In this document: positions 25,801 to 33,559 of the stretch, piece after piece
How positions within the stretch are numbered: position 1 is the stretch's first letter
Layout: every line of letters begins with the position of its first letter
Source of the DNA: Nitrososphaera sp.
GTDB taxonomy: Archaea; Thermoproteota; Nitrososphaeria; Nitrososphaerales; Nitrososphaeraceae
Direction: 5' to 3'
Assembly (NCBI GenBank): GCA_029263715.1
Contig: JAJUFP010000003.1
Coordinates: forward strand, 62,001 to 126,000
Length of the DNA: 64,000 bases
Made by a program: the position numbers and the translations under genes
The notes under the pieces: generated by a model
Told to the model about the DNA's origin: nothing
Databases searched by the model: none
What the model saw: only the letters and a program-made list of their open reading frames with translations

Positions 25801-27690
25801 TTATACCATTATCTGCGGCCTGACTGACAGGTATTTTGGCAGGTTCAGTGGCAGATACGGCCTGTCCTTGGTCTGCGCCCTGACCTCGTCTACAAGTTCC
25901 TGCAGCGTCATTTCACGCTGCTTGCCCTCAAGCCTGTCACGCACCATCAGCTTGCCGGAGGCGATCTCCTTGTCTCCGGCCACTATTGTGTAGCGGATCC
26001 ATTCTGTCTCCGATTCGCGGATCTTTTTGCCAACTGACTCGTCCCTGTCGTCTATATCGGCCCGGATCTGGTTTGCCGACAGTTCTGCGTGTATTTTATC
26101 ACAGAATTGCTGGTGTTCCTTTCCTACAGGGATTATACGTACTTGCGTGTGCGACAGCCACAGGGGGAACGACGGCACCCCGCCGGTCTTTGACACCTTG
26201 GCGGCCTTTTCCATCAGCGCATACAGCACCCTTTCAACGGCGCCGCTGGGAGAATTGTGAAGTATTATGGGGTTCTTCTTGGTCCCGTCTTCGTCCACAT
26301 ACTCGATGTTGTAACGCTTGCCGTTTTCCACGTCTATCTGGTCCGTGGACAGTGCCGAGGCCTTGCCCAGTCCGTCGATGTAGTTGAACTCCCATTTCAG
26401 GGTGAAGTAAAAGAAGCGTTCCTTCCAGACCTCTGCCAGCACTGGCCGGCCGAACCTGTTGATGAGCTCGGTGATGAACTCCTTGTTTTCATTCCAGAAA
26501 TCCTCGGTGAACCGGATGGCCATCTCGACATCCTCGTTTGACAGGCCGATGGCGTTTATCACGCTGATGGAAAGCTCAAAGCGCTTGCGGAATTCTTCCC
26601 TTGCCTGGTTCATGTCCTTGCAGAAGGCATGGCAGTCCGGCATTGTGAATGCCCGTAAACGGCGCAGGCCGACCAGCTCGCCGCTCTTTTCACGGCGGAA
26701 TGAATATCTTGTAAGCTCGTACAGCTTGAAGGGCATGTGCTTGTACGAAATGTTCATGTCCTTGGCTATCAGAAACTGCCCAAAACAGGCCGCAAAGCGC
26801 AGAAACAGCTGTTTGTTGTCAGAAGCAATGTTGTACTGCCTTGCAGGAAAGCGGTTGAAGTAACTTTCCATCGACGGGTGCTTTGAGTCGTACATTATTG
26901 GGGTCTCGACTTCTATGCCGCCGTACTCCATGACGCGTTTTGTCACGTACTGCTCAATGAGGGACTTCATCAGCCGGCCCTTGGGATAGAAGCGCATGTT
27001 GCCAACGTCTGACGCCGGCTCATAATCCGCGATGGCCATCTTCTTCATCAGCCGCACATGCGCCGGCTGCTCGTTGACTGCCCGGTTCTTGGTTATCTCG
27101 TAATTGGCAAGCACCTGAAGGTTCTGGTCCTGCTTTTTGAACTTGTATTCCTGGACTGGAGTCAGAACACCTCCTGGCTGCAGGATGTACCAAAATGACT
27201 TGAGCTTTTCTTCGTCTTTGAGTGCCGCGGAGACCTTTTCTGCAGGCTCGTGTTCGTGCACGTGAAGCTCTTCTGACTGTTTTGTTATCGTCTTGGCGTT
27301 TTCTGCCAGCGGATGGCCCTTCACCTTGATCTGGAACGACTTTGTCCAGCCAAAGGGAGCCCGGTGAACCTCTTTTATCGACTGTTTTGCCAAGCCCTCT
27401 ACAGATTTTATAATACCGGCCGCAGCGTCAGGCGCGGCCAGGTCTGAACTCAAGTGGGCGTACGGGTATACCAGCAGCCTGTCGCACTTGACCGTTTCTA
27501 GATATTTGCTGATCTCACTTACGGCCGAGATGGCGACGGTTTCGTCGTCGCCATCCTCCACGGCGATGAAGGCCACCACAAGGTCTTCTAGGCGCACTTT
27601 GGACTTTGATTCCAGATCCTCGGCGCTTTTGATCTCCTTGTCTATCGGCTCGTACTCGATAAAATCTGAATGTAATAGCAGAAGACGCAT
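25801..27690 (-). CDS. thrS: Threonyl-tRNA synthetase (archaeal type)
   Basis: A 629-residue class II synthetase. The first about 140 residues form the archaeal DTD-like editing domain (MRLLLLHSDFIEYEP start, with VFIAVEDGD-like core) rather than the bacterial TGS/editing pair. The catalytic core holds NMRFYPKG, the ELTRYSFRREKSGEL motif 2 loop and zinc ligands in AACFGQ, PDCHAF and IILHNSP. The C-terminal anticodon-binding domain begins near VRIIPVGKEH. It aminoacylates tRNA-Thr and clears Ser-tRNA-Thr. The neighbouring small zinc gene is on the same strand 35 bp upstream. Confidence 0.95.
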   Translation of the reverse strand: MRLLLLHSDFIEYEPIDKEIKSAEDLESKSKVRLEDLVVAFIAVEDGDDETVAISAVSEISKYLETVKCDRLLVYPYAHLSSDLAAPDAAAGIIKSVEGLAKQSIKEVHRAPFGWTKSFQIKVKGHPLAENAKTITKQSEELHVHEHEPAEKVSAALKDEEKLKSFWYILQPGGVLTPVQEYKFKKQDQNLQVLANYEITKNRAVNEQPAHVRLMKKMAIADYEPASDVGNMRFYPKGRLMKSLIEQYVTKRVMEYGGIEVETPIMYDSKHPSMESYFNRFPARQYNIASDNKQLFLRFAACFGQFLIAKDMNISYKHMPFKLYELTRYSFRREKSGELVGLRRLRAFTMPDCHAFCKDMNQAREEFRKRFELSISVINAIGLSNEDVEMAIRFTEDFWNENKEFITELINRFGRPVLAEVWKERFFYFTLKWEFNYIDGLGKASALSTDQIDVENGKRYNIEYVDEDGTKKNPIILHNSPSGAVERVLYALMEKAAKVSKTGGVPSFPLWLSHTQVRIIPVGKEHQQFCDKIHAELSANQIRADIDDRDESVGKKIRESETEWIRYTIVAGDKEIASGKLMVRDRLEGKQREMTLQELVDEVRAQTKDRPYLPLNLPKYLSVRPQIMV

Positions 27691-27725
27691 ACTACAGAAT
27701 CACAATTTTCCTGCTAATTTATTGA

Positions 27726-27932
27726 TTAACCCCATCTTGCCCTTTCGTTTTCCCTGTCGTCCTTGGTTTGCTTCTTCCATTCCTTGTAGTGTTCGCGGCA
27801 TAGGTAGACGCGCTTGCTGCCTCCAAGCCCCATATCAGGAGCCATGGCTGCCTTGTCGCCGCTCAAAGAACGTTCGGCGGTATTCTCGCAGCCACCCACG
27901 CTGCAGTTGACGCCCTTGTCCACACGGCCCAT
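27726..27932 (-). CDS. Small conserved Cys/His protein (68 aa)
   Basis: A 68-residue basic protein. Cys10 and Cys15 (CSVGGC) plus Cys45 and His48 (YLCREHYKEW) could form a treble-clef-like zinc site. The rest is polar, ending in a charged helix. A TATA box (ttttatatc on the minus strand, about 27957-27965) is 29 nt upstream of the ATG, supporting a real leaderless gene. It lies 35 bp upstream of thrS on the same strand, so co-transcription is possible. No function can be assigned. Confidence 0.65.
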   Translation of the reverse strand: MGRVDKGVNCSVGGCENTAERSLSGDKAAMAPDMGLGGSKRVYLCREHYKEWKKQTKDDRENERARWG

Positions 27933-28015
27933 AACTGGATTGAACTCCTTTTACTTGATATAAAAAGCTGACTGGACAGCTATTTTATTAGCTTGCGTGG
28001 GATGATAATCGGTTA

Positions 28016-28171
28016 TTGCTCTACAACGAGCCGCTGTGCGAGAAATGCCTTCATCCGCTGGAGCTGCATTCCCTTACTTTAAAGAATCTTCCAGACGGAA
28101 AAGAGATAAAGCAATGTGCGGTAGGTGTCTGCCACTGCTTGATCACTTTTACAAAAAAGCCTCGCAGCTAG
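28016..28171 (+). CDS. Possible small four-cysteine protein (51 aa)
   Basis: A TTG at 28016 opens 51 codons to TAG 28169-28171. CEKC at about residues 8-11 and a later cluster around CAVGVCHC could chelate zinc. A tattttatta TATA-like element at about 27981-27990 lies about 30 nt upstream. Another reading frame across the same stretch (28036-28308) is longer, but its N-terminal part has no coding character. The ORF may equally be a decayed remnant, as the flanking region 28181-28267 is. Low confidence. Confidence 0.3.
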   Translation: MLYNEPLCEKCLHPLELHSLTLKNLPDGKEIKQCAVGVCHCLITFTKKPRS

Positions 28172-28180
28172 GCTCTGTTG

Positions 28181-28267
28181 GATCTATGGCCAGGTGCATC
28201 CTGTTTGTCCATGAGAACCAGAACAAACCCTGCTATGGACAGATACGGCCTGCACTAGTTCTAGAAC
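28181..28267 (+). repeat. Decayed coding remnant, copy A of a diverged duplicate
   Basis: About 86 bp that match 32673-32760 at about 62 of 86 aligned positions by hand count. The match holds in one reading frame with a single extra codon in the other copy and mostly conservative codon changes (shared pattern ...QN.P.Y.QI...LVL...). Both copies therefore derive from a common protein-coding sequence, not from a structural RNA. Neither belongs to a complete gene. It marks the left part of the accessory region. Confidence 0.55.
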
Positions 28268-28393
28268 CAGCGCCTCTTTTCAATCTTGACTTCACGCCCG
28301 AGTTTTAATGCGCAATGGACACTTTCAGCCCGGCTGGCCGATGGCAAAGGCTATATGGAGAAATATAAATAGCTATAACAGCCTATAACTAGT

Positions 28394-28624
28394 GTGGGCA
28401 CGACGATACAGCTTGACAAGAAAGTAAGGGACAAATTAAAAGAACTCAAGCTGCATCCCAGAGAATCTTACAACAAGGTTGTTGAGAGGTTAATAGCGAT
28501 TAGGACCGATGAAGGGGAACTGAGCGACGAGACCATAAGAGAGATAGAACAAAGTCTGGAGGACGTCAAGTCTGGCAGGACGCTGTCGATGAAGGAAGTC
28601 AAGCAAAGATTGAAGATCAAATGA
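28394..28624 (+). CDS. Antitoxin-like protein of the RelB/DUF7557 type
   Basis: A 76-residue protein: an N-terminal RHH-like strand-helix-helix (GTTIQLDKKVRDKLKELK) for DNA binding, then a helical toxin-binding tail ending MKEVKQRLKIK. The start is GTG 28394: a tataaatag TATA element near 28362-28370 lies 28 nt upstream. The last codons overlap the RelE-like gene by 4 bp (28621-28624), the classical antitoxin-toxin order. It would repress its own promoter together with the toxin. The paired toxin looks frame-disrupted. Confidence 0.8.
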   Translation: MGTTIQLDKKVRDKLKELKLHPRESYNKVVERLIAIRTDEGELSDETIREIEQSLEDVKSGRTLSMKEVKQRLKIK

Positions 28625-28938
28625 CTTTTGAAGTAAGATGGACAGAAACCTCGTTTAGAAAGCTTCAGAAACTTGATCCTAATATTCAAAAAAGAATAGT
28701 TGCAGAATTGGATGAAGCGGCGGCTGCCGACGACATATTTGCCATAGCAAAAAGGCTGACTGGGGTGAACCTTTACTCGATAAGGGTTGGCGATTACCGG
28801 GCAATCACAGGCATCGAGAAGAACAAGATGGTCATTCTTGTGGTCGAGGTCATCGAAGCAAGATCTACAAGAAACTGTAAGGTGCGTGGCCACATACGGA
28901 TTACCGGAGCAAGCCTGTTCGGGAGCCGGCGCCCTTAG
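28621..28938 (+). pseudogene. relE: RelE/ParE-type toxin, frameshifted near its C-terminus
   Basis: The first 75 residues follow the RelE/ParE ribonuclease fold, including LYSIRVGDYRAI and the VILVVEV strand. The family's normal ending, a His-Arg-Ser-Lys-Ile-Tyr-Lys-Lys-Leu tail that carries catalytic Arg and Tyr residues, is encoded in a different frame at 28851-28880 (CAT to TAA). In the open frame it is replaced by an unrelated Arg-rich tail reaching 28938. The simplest reading is a small deletion near 28849-28850. The toxin is therefore probably inactive, unless the base run is a sequencing error. The start overlaps the antitoxin by 4 bp. Confidence 0.75.
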
Positions 28939-28992
28939 TGATTGGTAGGTTACAATGACAGGAAGCAGGCAACTAATTCGGGGCAGCACAAG

Positions 28993-29375
28993 TTACCATC
29001 CTTCCGTCTTGAAACCCGGCACCCTTTCAAAGTGCTTGGTATTCCTAGTGATGAGTTTGCTTGTTTGCCAAGGCGATGCCTGCAATCAACAGGTCAGATT
29101 CGCCAATTGGATTTGATCTTGTTATCAATCTCTCCTACAAGCCTAGCAGACTCGTGATCCAAGGTTAGTATTAAAAATGCCTTGATAAGGTTCTTTACTC
29201 GTACAACCTCTGCCTGAGCGTCTTTTGCTCTGAAGGCCCCTTTGTAAAGTTCAACGGCGCTTATAGTTGTCATATGCAGAGGTTCTCCTTGCGATTCGAA
29301 CTCCAATAGTCTCTCCTTTACGCCATGGTTATTTCTCAAGTAGTCTACAAGGAAATCCGTATCAAGACATGCCAT
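28993..29375 (-). pseudogene. vapC: VapC PIN-domain toxin, two frameshifts
   Basis: The N-terminal 90 residues (MACLDTDFLVDYL, active-site Asp5 and Asp7 plus Glu in AVELYKG) read normally and end early at 29094. Past that, two other frames of the same strand encode the missing parts: IGESDLLIAGIALANKQT, then ITRNTKHFERVPGFKTEGW ending at 28993. All of this aligns to the intact paralogue at 41077-41466. Two small indels, near 29105 and near 29047, have broken the gene. The paired antitoxin gene upstream is intact. Confidence 0.85.
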
Positions 29376-29380
29376 CTAGA

Positions 29381-29620
29381 TCAGAGCTCTACGTCACGAA
29401 GTTTGAAGTTCTTTCTAAATTCTTTACTTGCCTGTTCTACTTTGTCTGCCAGTTCCGGTGAATGGAATTCGCCTGTTTCCATCATTTCAAGCAATCGACG
29501 TGCACTTCCTTTCTTTGAAGTAAGCCTGAGTATCACGTCTGTAAATGATTCGCCCTCTTTCTTCTCAGACTTTAGTGCTTGATATGCCTCTTCCTTTATT
29601 GTCAACGTCCTGGTTGGCAC
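29381..29620 (-). CDS. vapB: VapB antitoxin (CopG/COG1753-like)
   Basis: About 79 residues, starting at GTG 29618-29620 (VPTRTLTIKEEAYQALK), the position that aligns with the start of its paralogue at 41466-41699. ESFTDVILRL and SARRLLEMM are shared family features of the DNA-binding and toxin-neck parts. A longer reading from ATG 29641 is possible, but its leader overlaps the TATA-like attatatt. It lies 5 nt upstream of the broken vapC. It may now act only as an orphan repressor. Confidence 0.75.
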   Translation of the reverse strand: MPTRTLTIKEEAYQALKSEKKEGESFTDVILRLTSKKGSARRLLEMMETGEFHSPELADKVEQASKEFRKNFKLRDVEL

Positions 29621-29878
29621 TGCAATATAATACACATACACGTATTTCAGCCTTCTAATGTTGAGTTTGGTTAATGCGCTTCGTCACGATTACATGCAGC
29701 AGAAGGGCTTGCTTTTGCTACCGGTAAGACGCCGCCACCCTTCTGCAGTTGACATGTCCCCAGAACATGTGCAATCGACATCTCCGTTTACCAGCGTGTC
29801 TTGCAGAAAAGACCGTGCAACTACAATAACCGTCGTAAAGGCTTAATACTACTCTGTCGAAGTCATACTAGACAAAAG

Positions 29879-30100
29879 TTGTACAAAGTCAGGGTAAAAC
29901 GCAAGGGACAAGTCACAGTGCCTGCGAATATCCGGAAGAAGCTAAAGATAGATGAAGGCGCGCTACTGGAGGTGGAGGAACTTCCAGAAGGGATATTGCT
30001 AAAGCCCATGCCAGAGATCAAGGCTGGGAAGGTTGTGGGCAAAGAAGAGTACAAAAAGATAATCGGCGAGTTAGACGAACTTCGCAGTGAATGGCGATGA
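29879..30100 (+). CDS. AbrB/MazE-type antitoxin
   Basis: A 73-residue SpoVT-AbrB swapped-hairpin DNA-binding protein. VRVKRKGQVTVPANIRKKL at about residues 4-22 and the GALLEVEELPEGILLKPM beta region are typical. The C-terminal GKVVGKEEYKKIIGEL tail would block the partner PIN toxin. The start is TTG 29879; a cttaatac element near 29842-29850 is about 32 nt upstream. Its last codons overlap the PIN gene by 4 bp (ATGA at 30097-30100). Confidence 0.85.
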   Translation: MYKVRVKRKGQVTVPANIRKKLKIDEGALLEVEELPEGILLKPMPEIKAGKVVGKEEYKKIIGELDELRSEWR

Positions 30101-30492
30101 CGTCGGTAGCTGACACGAGGCTCCTACTAACTCTACAGTTTCCTCCCGACGAAGTAACAGGAGAAAAGGTCAGGTCATTTGTTCAGAAGGAGGTTGGGCG
30201 CGGAGTTATACTTCCAAGTATAGTGCTGAGCGAATTTTTAAAAATAGCAGGTTCAAAGATTGGTGTTCAGGCAGCGGTCAGAACCTTGAACCTCTTGAAG
30301 GAACGAGGAATGAAGGTGAGGTTCATCGATGAGGAAGTTGCCCTGGAAGCAGGCAAGCTCCTCGTTAAGCACAGAAACGTACCTTTTGCAGATTCATTGA
30401 TAGCCGCATTTACGTCAATCAAAATTGCGGAATACGTCCTGAGCGATGACCCGCATTTTCAGATAATTGGCATCAAGACAAGATGGTTCTGA
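30097..30492 (+). CDS. PIN-domain toxin (VapC-like)
   Basis: A 131-residue PIN ribonuclease. Acidic residues: the Asp in VADTRLLL near the N-terminus, Glu in VLSEFLKIAG, Asp in PFADSLIAAF and the late SDDPHF, giving the four-acid metal site. ATG 30097 overlaps the antitoxin stop by 4 bp; ATG 30091, two codons earlier, is also possible. It is complete and paired with the AbrB antitoxin, so this is the intact module of the left accessory region. The target RNA is unknown. Confidence 0.85.
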   Translation: MTSVADTRLLLTLQFPPDEVTGEKVRSFVQKEVGRGVILPSIVLSEFLKIAGSKIGVQAAVRTLNLLKERGMKVRFIDEEVALEAGKLLVKHRNVPFADSLIAAFTSIKIAEYVLSDDPHFQIIGIKTRWF

Positions 30493-30604
30493 ATCCGGCC
30501 AGTTCTGTTGTTGCTGATCCGATGAGCTTGAATCTCCGGAACCATTGGCTTAACAGATCTACATAAATAGTTGGAAAGTAAAGTTATACTACTGGTAAGA
30601 CAAC

Positions 30605-30886
30605 ATGACGCAAGAAACCGAAATTACAACTATTAGCAAAAAGGGTCAGGTAGTCATACCACAGAAAATACGCAAGAATTTGAAAATTAAACCAAGAACC
30701 AAATTGCTGGTATCTAGTAAAGATAACGTCATAATAATGAAGGTGTTCGAGCTTCCTGATATGGGAAAAGAATGGTCAGAAATATTCAAAACAATGGATA
30801 AGAAAAATCTAAAGATAACTGAAAAAGAGATTGATCATGAAATTAGTGAATATAGAAAGGGAAAACGAAGTCAGGTAAAAAGTTGA
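30605..30886 (+). CDS. AbrB-family antitoxin
   Basis: A 93-residue protein with an N-terminal AbrB swapped-hairpin domain (ITTISKKGQVVIPQKIRKNL at about 7-26) and a long charged helical tail. A tacataaatag element near 30561-30570 may be its TATA box, giving a leader of about 10 nt. It stands 5 nt before the frameshifted PIN gene at 30891 and would be its antitoxin. Its AT-richer codon use than the neighbours suggests separate origin. Confidence 0.8.
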   Translation: MTQETEITTISKKGQVVIPQKIRKNLKIKPRTKLLVSSKDNVIIMKVFELPDMGKEWSEIFKTMDKKNLKITEKEIDHEISEYRKGKRSQVKS

Positions 30887-30890
30887 TGCG

Positions 30891-31276
30891 ATGATAAAGG
30901 TGGTATTGGACACCAATGTACTTGTTAGTGGAATTATCACGCAAGGAAAACCAAGGGACCTTTTACAGCTAGGCTAAGAAAACGATTCTTGATAATTACA
31001 TCTGATCGTGCTTTAGAAGAATTCCTAAATGTTCTAACTAGACCAAAATTTAATATCACTAAGGCAGAGGTTCGGAAAGTTAAACAAGGAATGGCTATCT
31101 CGTGCAAGAAAGTCAAGGTAAGATCAACATTTAAGGTGGTTCAAGATGATCCCGACGATGATATTATAATAAATACGGCCATAGATGGCAAGGCCGACTA
31201 CATCGTGTCAGGTGATAGCCACTTGTTAAGTCTGGGCAGATTTAAAGGCATACGAATCGTGACAGTCGAAGATATG
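30891..31276 (+). pseudogene. PIN-domain toxin (COG1569-like), frameshifted and truncated by IS right end
   Basis: ATG 30891 begins MIKVVLDTNVLVSGII and GKPRDLLQL, then stops at TAA near 30975. The rest of the domain resumes in another frame: RLRKRFLIITSDRALEE, on to DDPDDDIIINTAIDGKADYIVSGD and IRIVTVEDM, covering the remaining acidic residues. One small indel near 30970 explains the break. At 31277 the sequence enters the right end of a TnpB element, which replaces the last few residues. The paired AbrB antitoxin lies just upstream. Probably a dead toxin. Confidence 0.8.
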
Positions 31277-31308
31277 GTGAACTACCCACCAATAAATCCG
31301 CGGGCTTC
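31277..31308 (-). repeat. IS200/IS605-type right end of the first TnpB element
   Basis: On the minus strand the tnpB stop TAG sits inside a GTAGTTCAC terminus, preceded by a hairpin with the loop GGATTTATT and G/C-rich arms. The same terminus and loop recur at 34646-34671 and at 34966-34998, so this is the conserved element end. In such elements the right end is the 3' part of the omega/reRNA whose guide lies just beyond it. Here the guide region lies inside the broken PIN gene. Confidence 0.7.
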
Positions 31309-32427
31309 TTGCTTCCTTGAAGCGAACTTGCTTACCCGTCTGACAAGTAGAGGCCGCTTCTCCACATGGGCCTGTTCCAGACCCAATTTCAATATGTTCA
31401 AAGCTGCGTTATGGTCTCTATGCAAGACCCGTCCACAGCTTGGACAGTCATGCGTACGTACAGGCAGATCTTTTAGAACAGCCGCTCCGCACCCAGAGCA
31501 TTTCTGCGATGTTCCGCTTGGATTGACGAGTATTAACCGTCCACCGCTACGCTCTACCTTGTAGGCAGAAAATCGTCGCAGCTTCCCCCAAGCGGCATCC
31601 ATTATTGCTTGTGCGAGACTGTGGTTTTTGATCATGTTGTTTATCTTCAGATCTTCAAACACTACTGTATCATATGTTGAAGCTAGTTTTGTCGATACCT
31701 TGTGAGCATAATCCAGACGCTGGTTCCTTACCTTTCGCCATACCTTTGCCAGATGAATCTTCGCTTTCTCTCTGTTGCCGGATCCCTTCTCCTTTCTTGA
31801 CAATGACCGTTGCAGTTCCTTTATTCTCTTTATCGACTGCTTCAAATGTCTAGGATTCTCTATCATCTCACCAGTGCTCAGAACAAGAACGTTCTCGATG
31901 CCAACATCAACTCCCACCGCATTTTTAATCGACTTTGACTCAATCGAGTCTATCCCATCATCAGATGTTATGCAGCAATACCACTGGTCAACATCACGAA
32001 TGACAGTACATCTTTTCAGTGTCCCGACTGGAATTCGATGCATCTCTATGTCAATGGCACCGATGCATGATAGCAACAGCTTGCCTTGTTTGAATTGAAA
32101 GCCGCCGTACTGCGGATATGTGAAAGAAGTGTACTTCTCTCTCCGCTTGAACTTTGGATACTTCATTATCTTTTTGAAAAATGCCTGATATGCCTTGTCG
32201 AGCCTCAAGAGAACATCCTGCAACACTTGGCTATACACTTGCTTGAGATACTTGTCATCTTGCCTTCTCAGTGTCAGCAGCTGCTTTTGCTTCCAAAACC
32301 CAACGTCCCAATCGCAACTCCTTTCACCTAATGAATCGTTGTAAAGGTGCCTGCAAGTCTCGATAGTATCATTCAGAATCTTCACTTGCTGTCGTGTAGG
32401 ATATAGACGGAACTTGTAGGTCAGCAC
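31282..32427 (-). CDS. tnpB: TnpB RNA-guided nuclease of an IS200/IS605-family element
   Basis: A 381-residue TnpB (ancestor group of Cas12). The RuvC acids are intact: Asp in AVGVDVGIEN, Glu in VVFEDLKINNM and Asp in LHRDHNAALNIL. The zinc finger CSGCG ... CPSCG lies between the last two. The N-terminal MLTYKFRLYP and C-terminal RKQEARGFIGG are typical. The start is GTG at 32427; a taaatag element near 32450-32457 may drive it, shared with the second copy. No tnpA transposase gene is present beside it, so it is probably non-autonomous. Confidence 0.92.
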   Translation of the reverse strand: MLTYKFRLYPTRQQVKILNDTIETCRHLYNDSLGERSCDWDVGFWKQKQLLTLRRQDDKYLKQVYSQVLQDVLLRLDKAYQAFFKKIMKYPKFKRREKYTSFTYPQYGGFQFKQGKLLLSCIGAIDIEMHRIPVGTLKRCTVIRDVDQWYCCITSDDGIDSIESKSIKNAVGVDVGIENVLVLSTGEMIENPRHLKQSIKRIKELQRSLSRKEKGSGNREKAKIHLAKVWRKVRNQRLDYAHKVSTKLASTYDTVVFEDLKINNMIKNHSLAQAIMDAAWGKLRRFSAYKVERSGGRLILVNPSGTSQKCSGCGAAVLKDLPVRTHDCPSCGRVLHRDHNAALNILKLGLEQAHVEKRPLLVRRVSKFASRKQEARGFIGG

Positions 32428-32447
32428 GTAAGTGTTTGTTTAGGGAA

Positions 32448-32882
32448 TTTGCTATTTAGCATCTGCAGCACCTTGATGGGAGTGGGAGGGGCATCATGTG
32501 ATGGGAAACAAATTCATCCCACCCTTGAACGGTGTGAAGTTTCTTTGTTCCCCGTACCTTCAAAATGCTAAATGAGCTGGAACATTAGTGTGTTGTTGAG
32601 ATGGAAAGACTTGCAAAACAAGCCAAAATCCCGTATAATTCATTTAGAAGGATCGGATTTCGGACTTTAGCCGATCTATAGCTAGCGCATTCCGTTTCAT
32701 TGTCAATAAGGACCAGAATATACCCAGCTATAATCAGATATGGCGTGTACTAGTTCTGAAAGCTTGACAACGGCAGCCGTCTTGCCTGTCGATCTGGAAA
32801 AGTCACACTGCATCAAAGGAACTCCAGAGCAAGCCTCTATCTATGTAGTTTGTGAATCGCTATTAACAACTCATGTCTAAAA
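32448..32882. other. Gap between tnpB and regulator: IS left end and remnants
   Basis: It has no complete gene. The right-hand TAAATAGCAAA (minus strand, 32448-32458) is shared with the region before the second tnpB and may be part of the left end. A GATGGGAAACAAATTCATCCC-type short stem-loop lies near 32500-32520. The segment 32673-32760 is the diverged duplicate listed separately. Nothing else is recognised. Confidence 0.4.
32673..32760 (+). repeat. Decayed coding remnant, copy B
   Basis: The diverged partner of 28181-28267. Its frame reads SIASAFRF then DQN, P, YNQI and LVL, ending in a TGA at about 32764, with an in-frame continuation upstream to a TAG. It carries one extra codon compared with copy A. 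It appears to be the C-terminal end of a small protein gene whose start is lost. Confidence 0.5.
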
Positions 32883-33461
32883 TTAGAACTGTTCTTTACC
32901 GGGTTTTTGCTGCTTCAGAAATGGATATAGTTCCAGCGCTCCTTCTGCAATGGTGGTTCCTTCTTCGGACAAGTAAAAGCCAGCTTTGGATCTTACAATT
33001 TGCCCATGTCTTACAAGCCTTTCTACAACTTCATTTTCTTCTAGTTTAACAGCTTTTTTTTCTGATTTTGCGTCCCATAGATACAAATTCACTATCACAT
33101 AAATTTCGTTTGATGGCATTGGGAAATGCCGAGCCCGGAGTATTAGTTTCTGTATCTCCGGTGGATAAGATAGCAATCCCGTCCGTCTTTCAAGGGTTAT
33201 GATTTTTCTGTTATCTACTGTATGCAATGCCAGCCGGTAATCGTCAAGCCACTTTGATTCCAGATTTGACAATAGTTCAATGCATTTCTCGACTGTTTTC
33301 CTGTGGAGCCTGGATTCTCTTGCTATGCCGCTTATGGAGAAGGGCTTTTGCTGTTCTGCCAACACTTTCATTACAGTTTCGCAGGCTCGTGCAAATGACG
33401 TGCGGCCAGCCTCGGTGGAATTACCATCCCTTTCTGAGCGGTTAACCAATTTTTGTTTCAA
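32883..33461 (-). CDS. Putative helix-turn-helix regulator
   Basis: A 192-residue protein. A helix-turn-helix lies at about residues 42-70 (KPFSISGIARESRLHRKTVEKCIELL), then a beta-containing region and a helical C-terminus. The start is TTG 33459-33461, supported by a TATA box (tgataaata on the minus strand, about 33487-33495) 30 nt upstream. It sits between the two tnpB genes and may be a passenger of the accessory region rather than part of an IS. Family not identified. Confidence 0.65.
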   Translation of the reverse strand: MKQKLVNRSERDGNSTEAGRTSFARACETVMKVLAEQQKPFSISGIARESRLHRKTVEKCIELLSNLESKWLDDYRLALHTVDNRKIITLERRTGLLSYPPEIQKLILRARHFPMPSNEIYVIVNLYLWDAKSEKKAVKLEENEVVERLVRHGQIVRSKAGFYLSEEGTTIAEGALELYPFLKQQKPGKEQF

Positions 33462-33559
33462 AGCTATACACCTTTCCCACTACAATTATTTATCAAATTG
33501 GTCACAATTGTGCTACCTGTCCTTAAATAGCAAACATGTCTTCGTAAAGTGACGCTGTC

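Noticed and set aside
28036-28308. A 90-codon ORF as a real gene
   Set aside because: Its first half has no coding character or promoter; only the part overlapping the remnant repeat looks protein-like.
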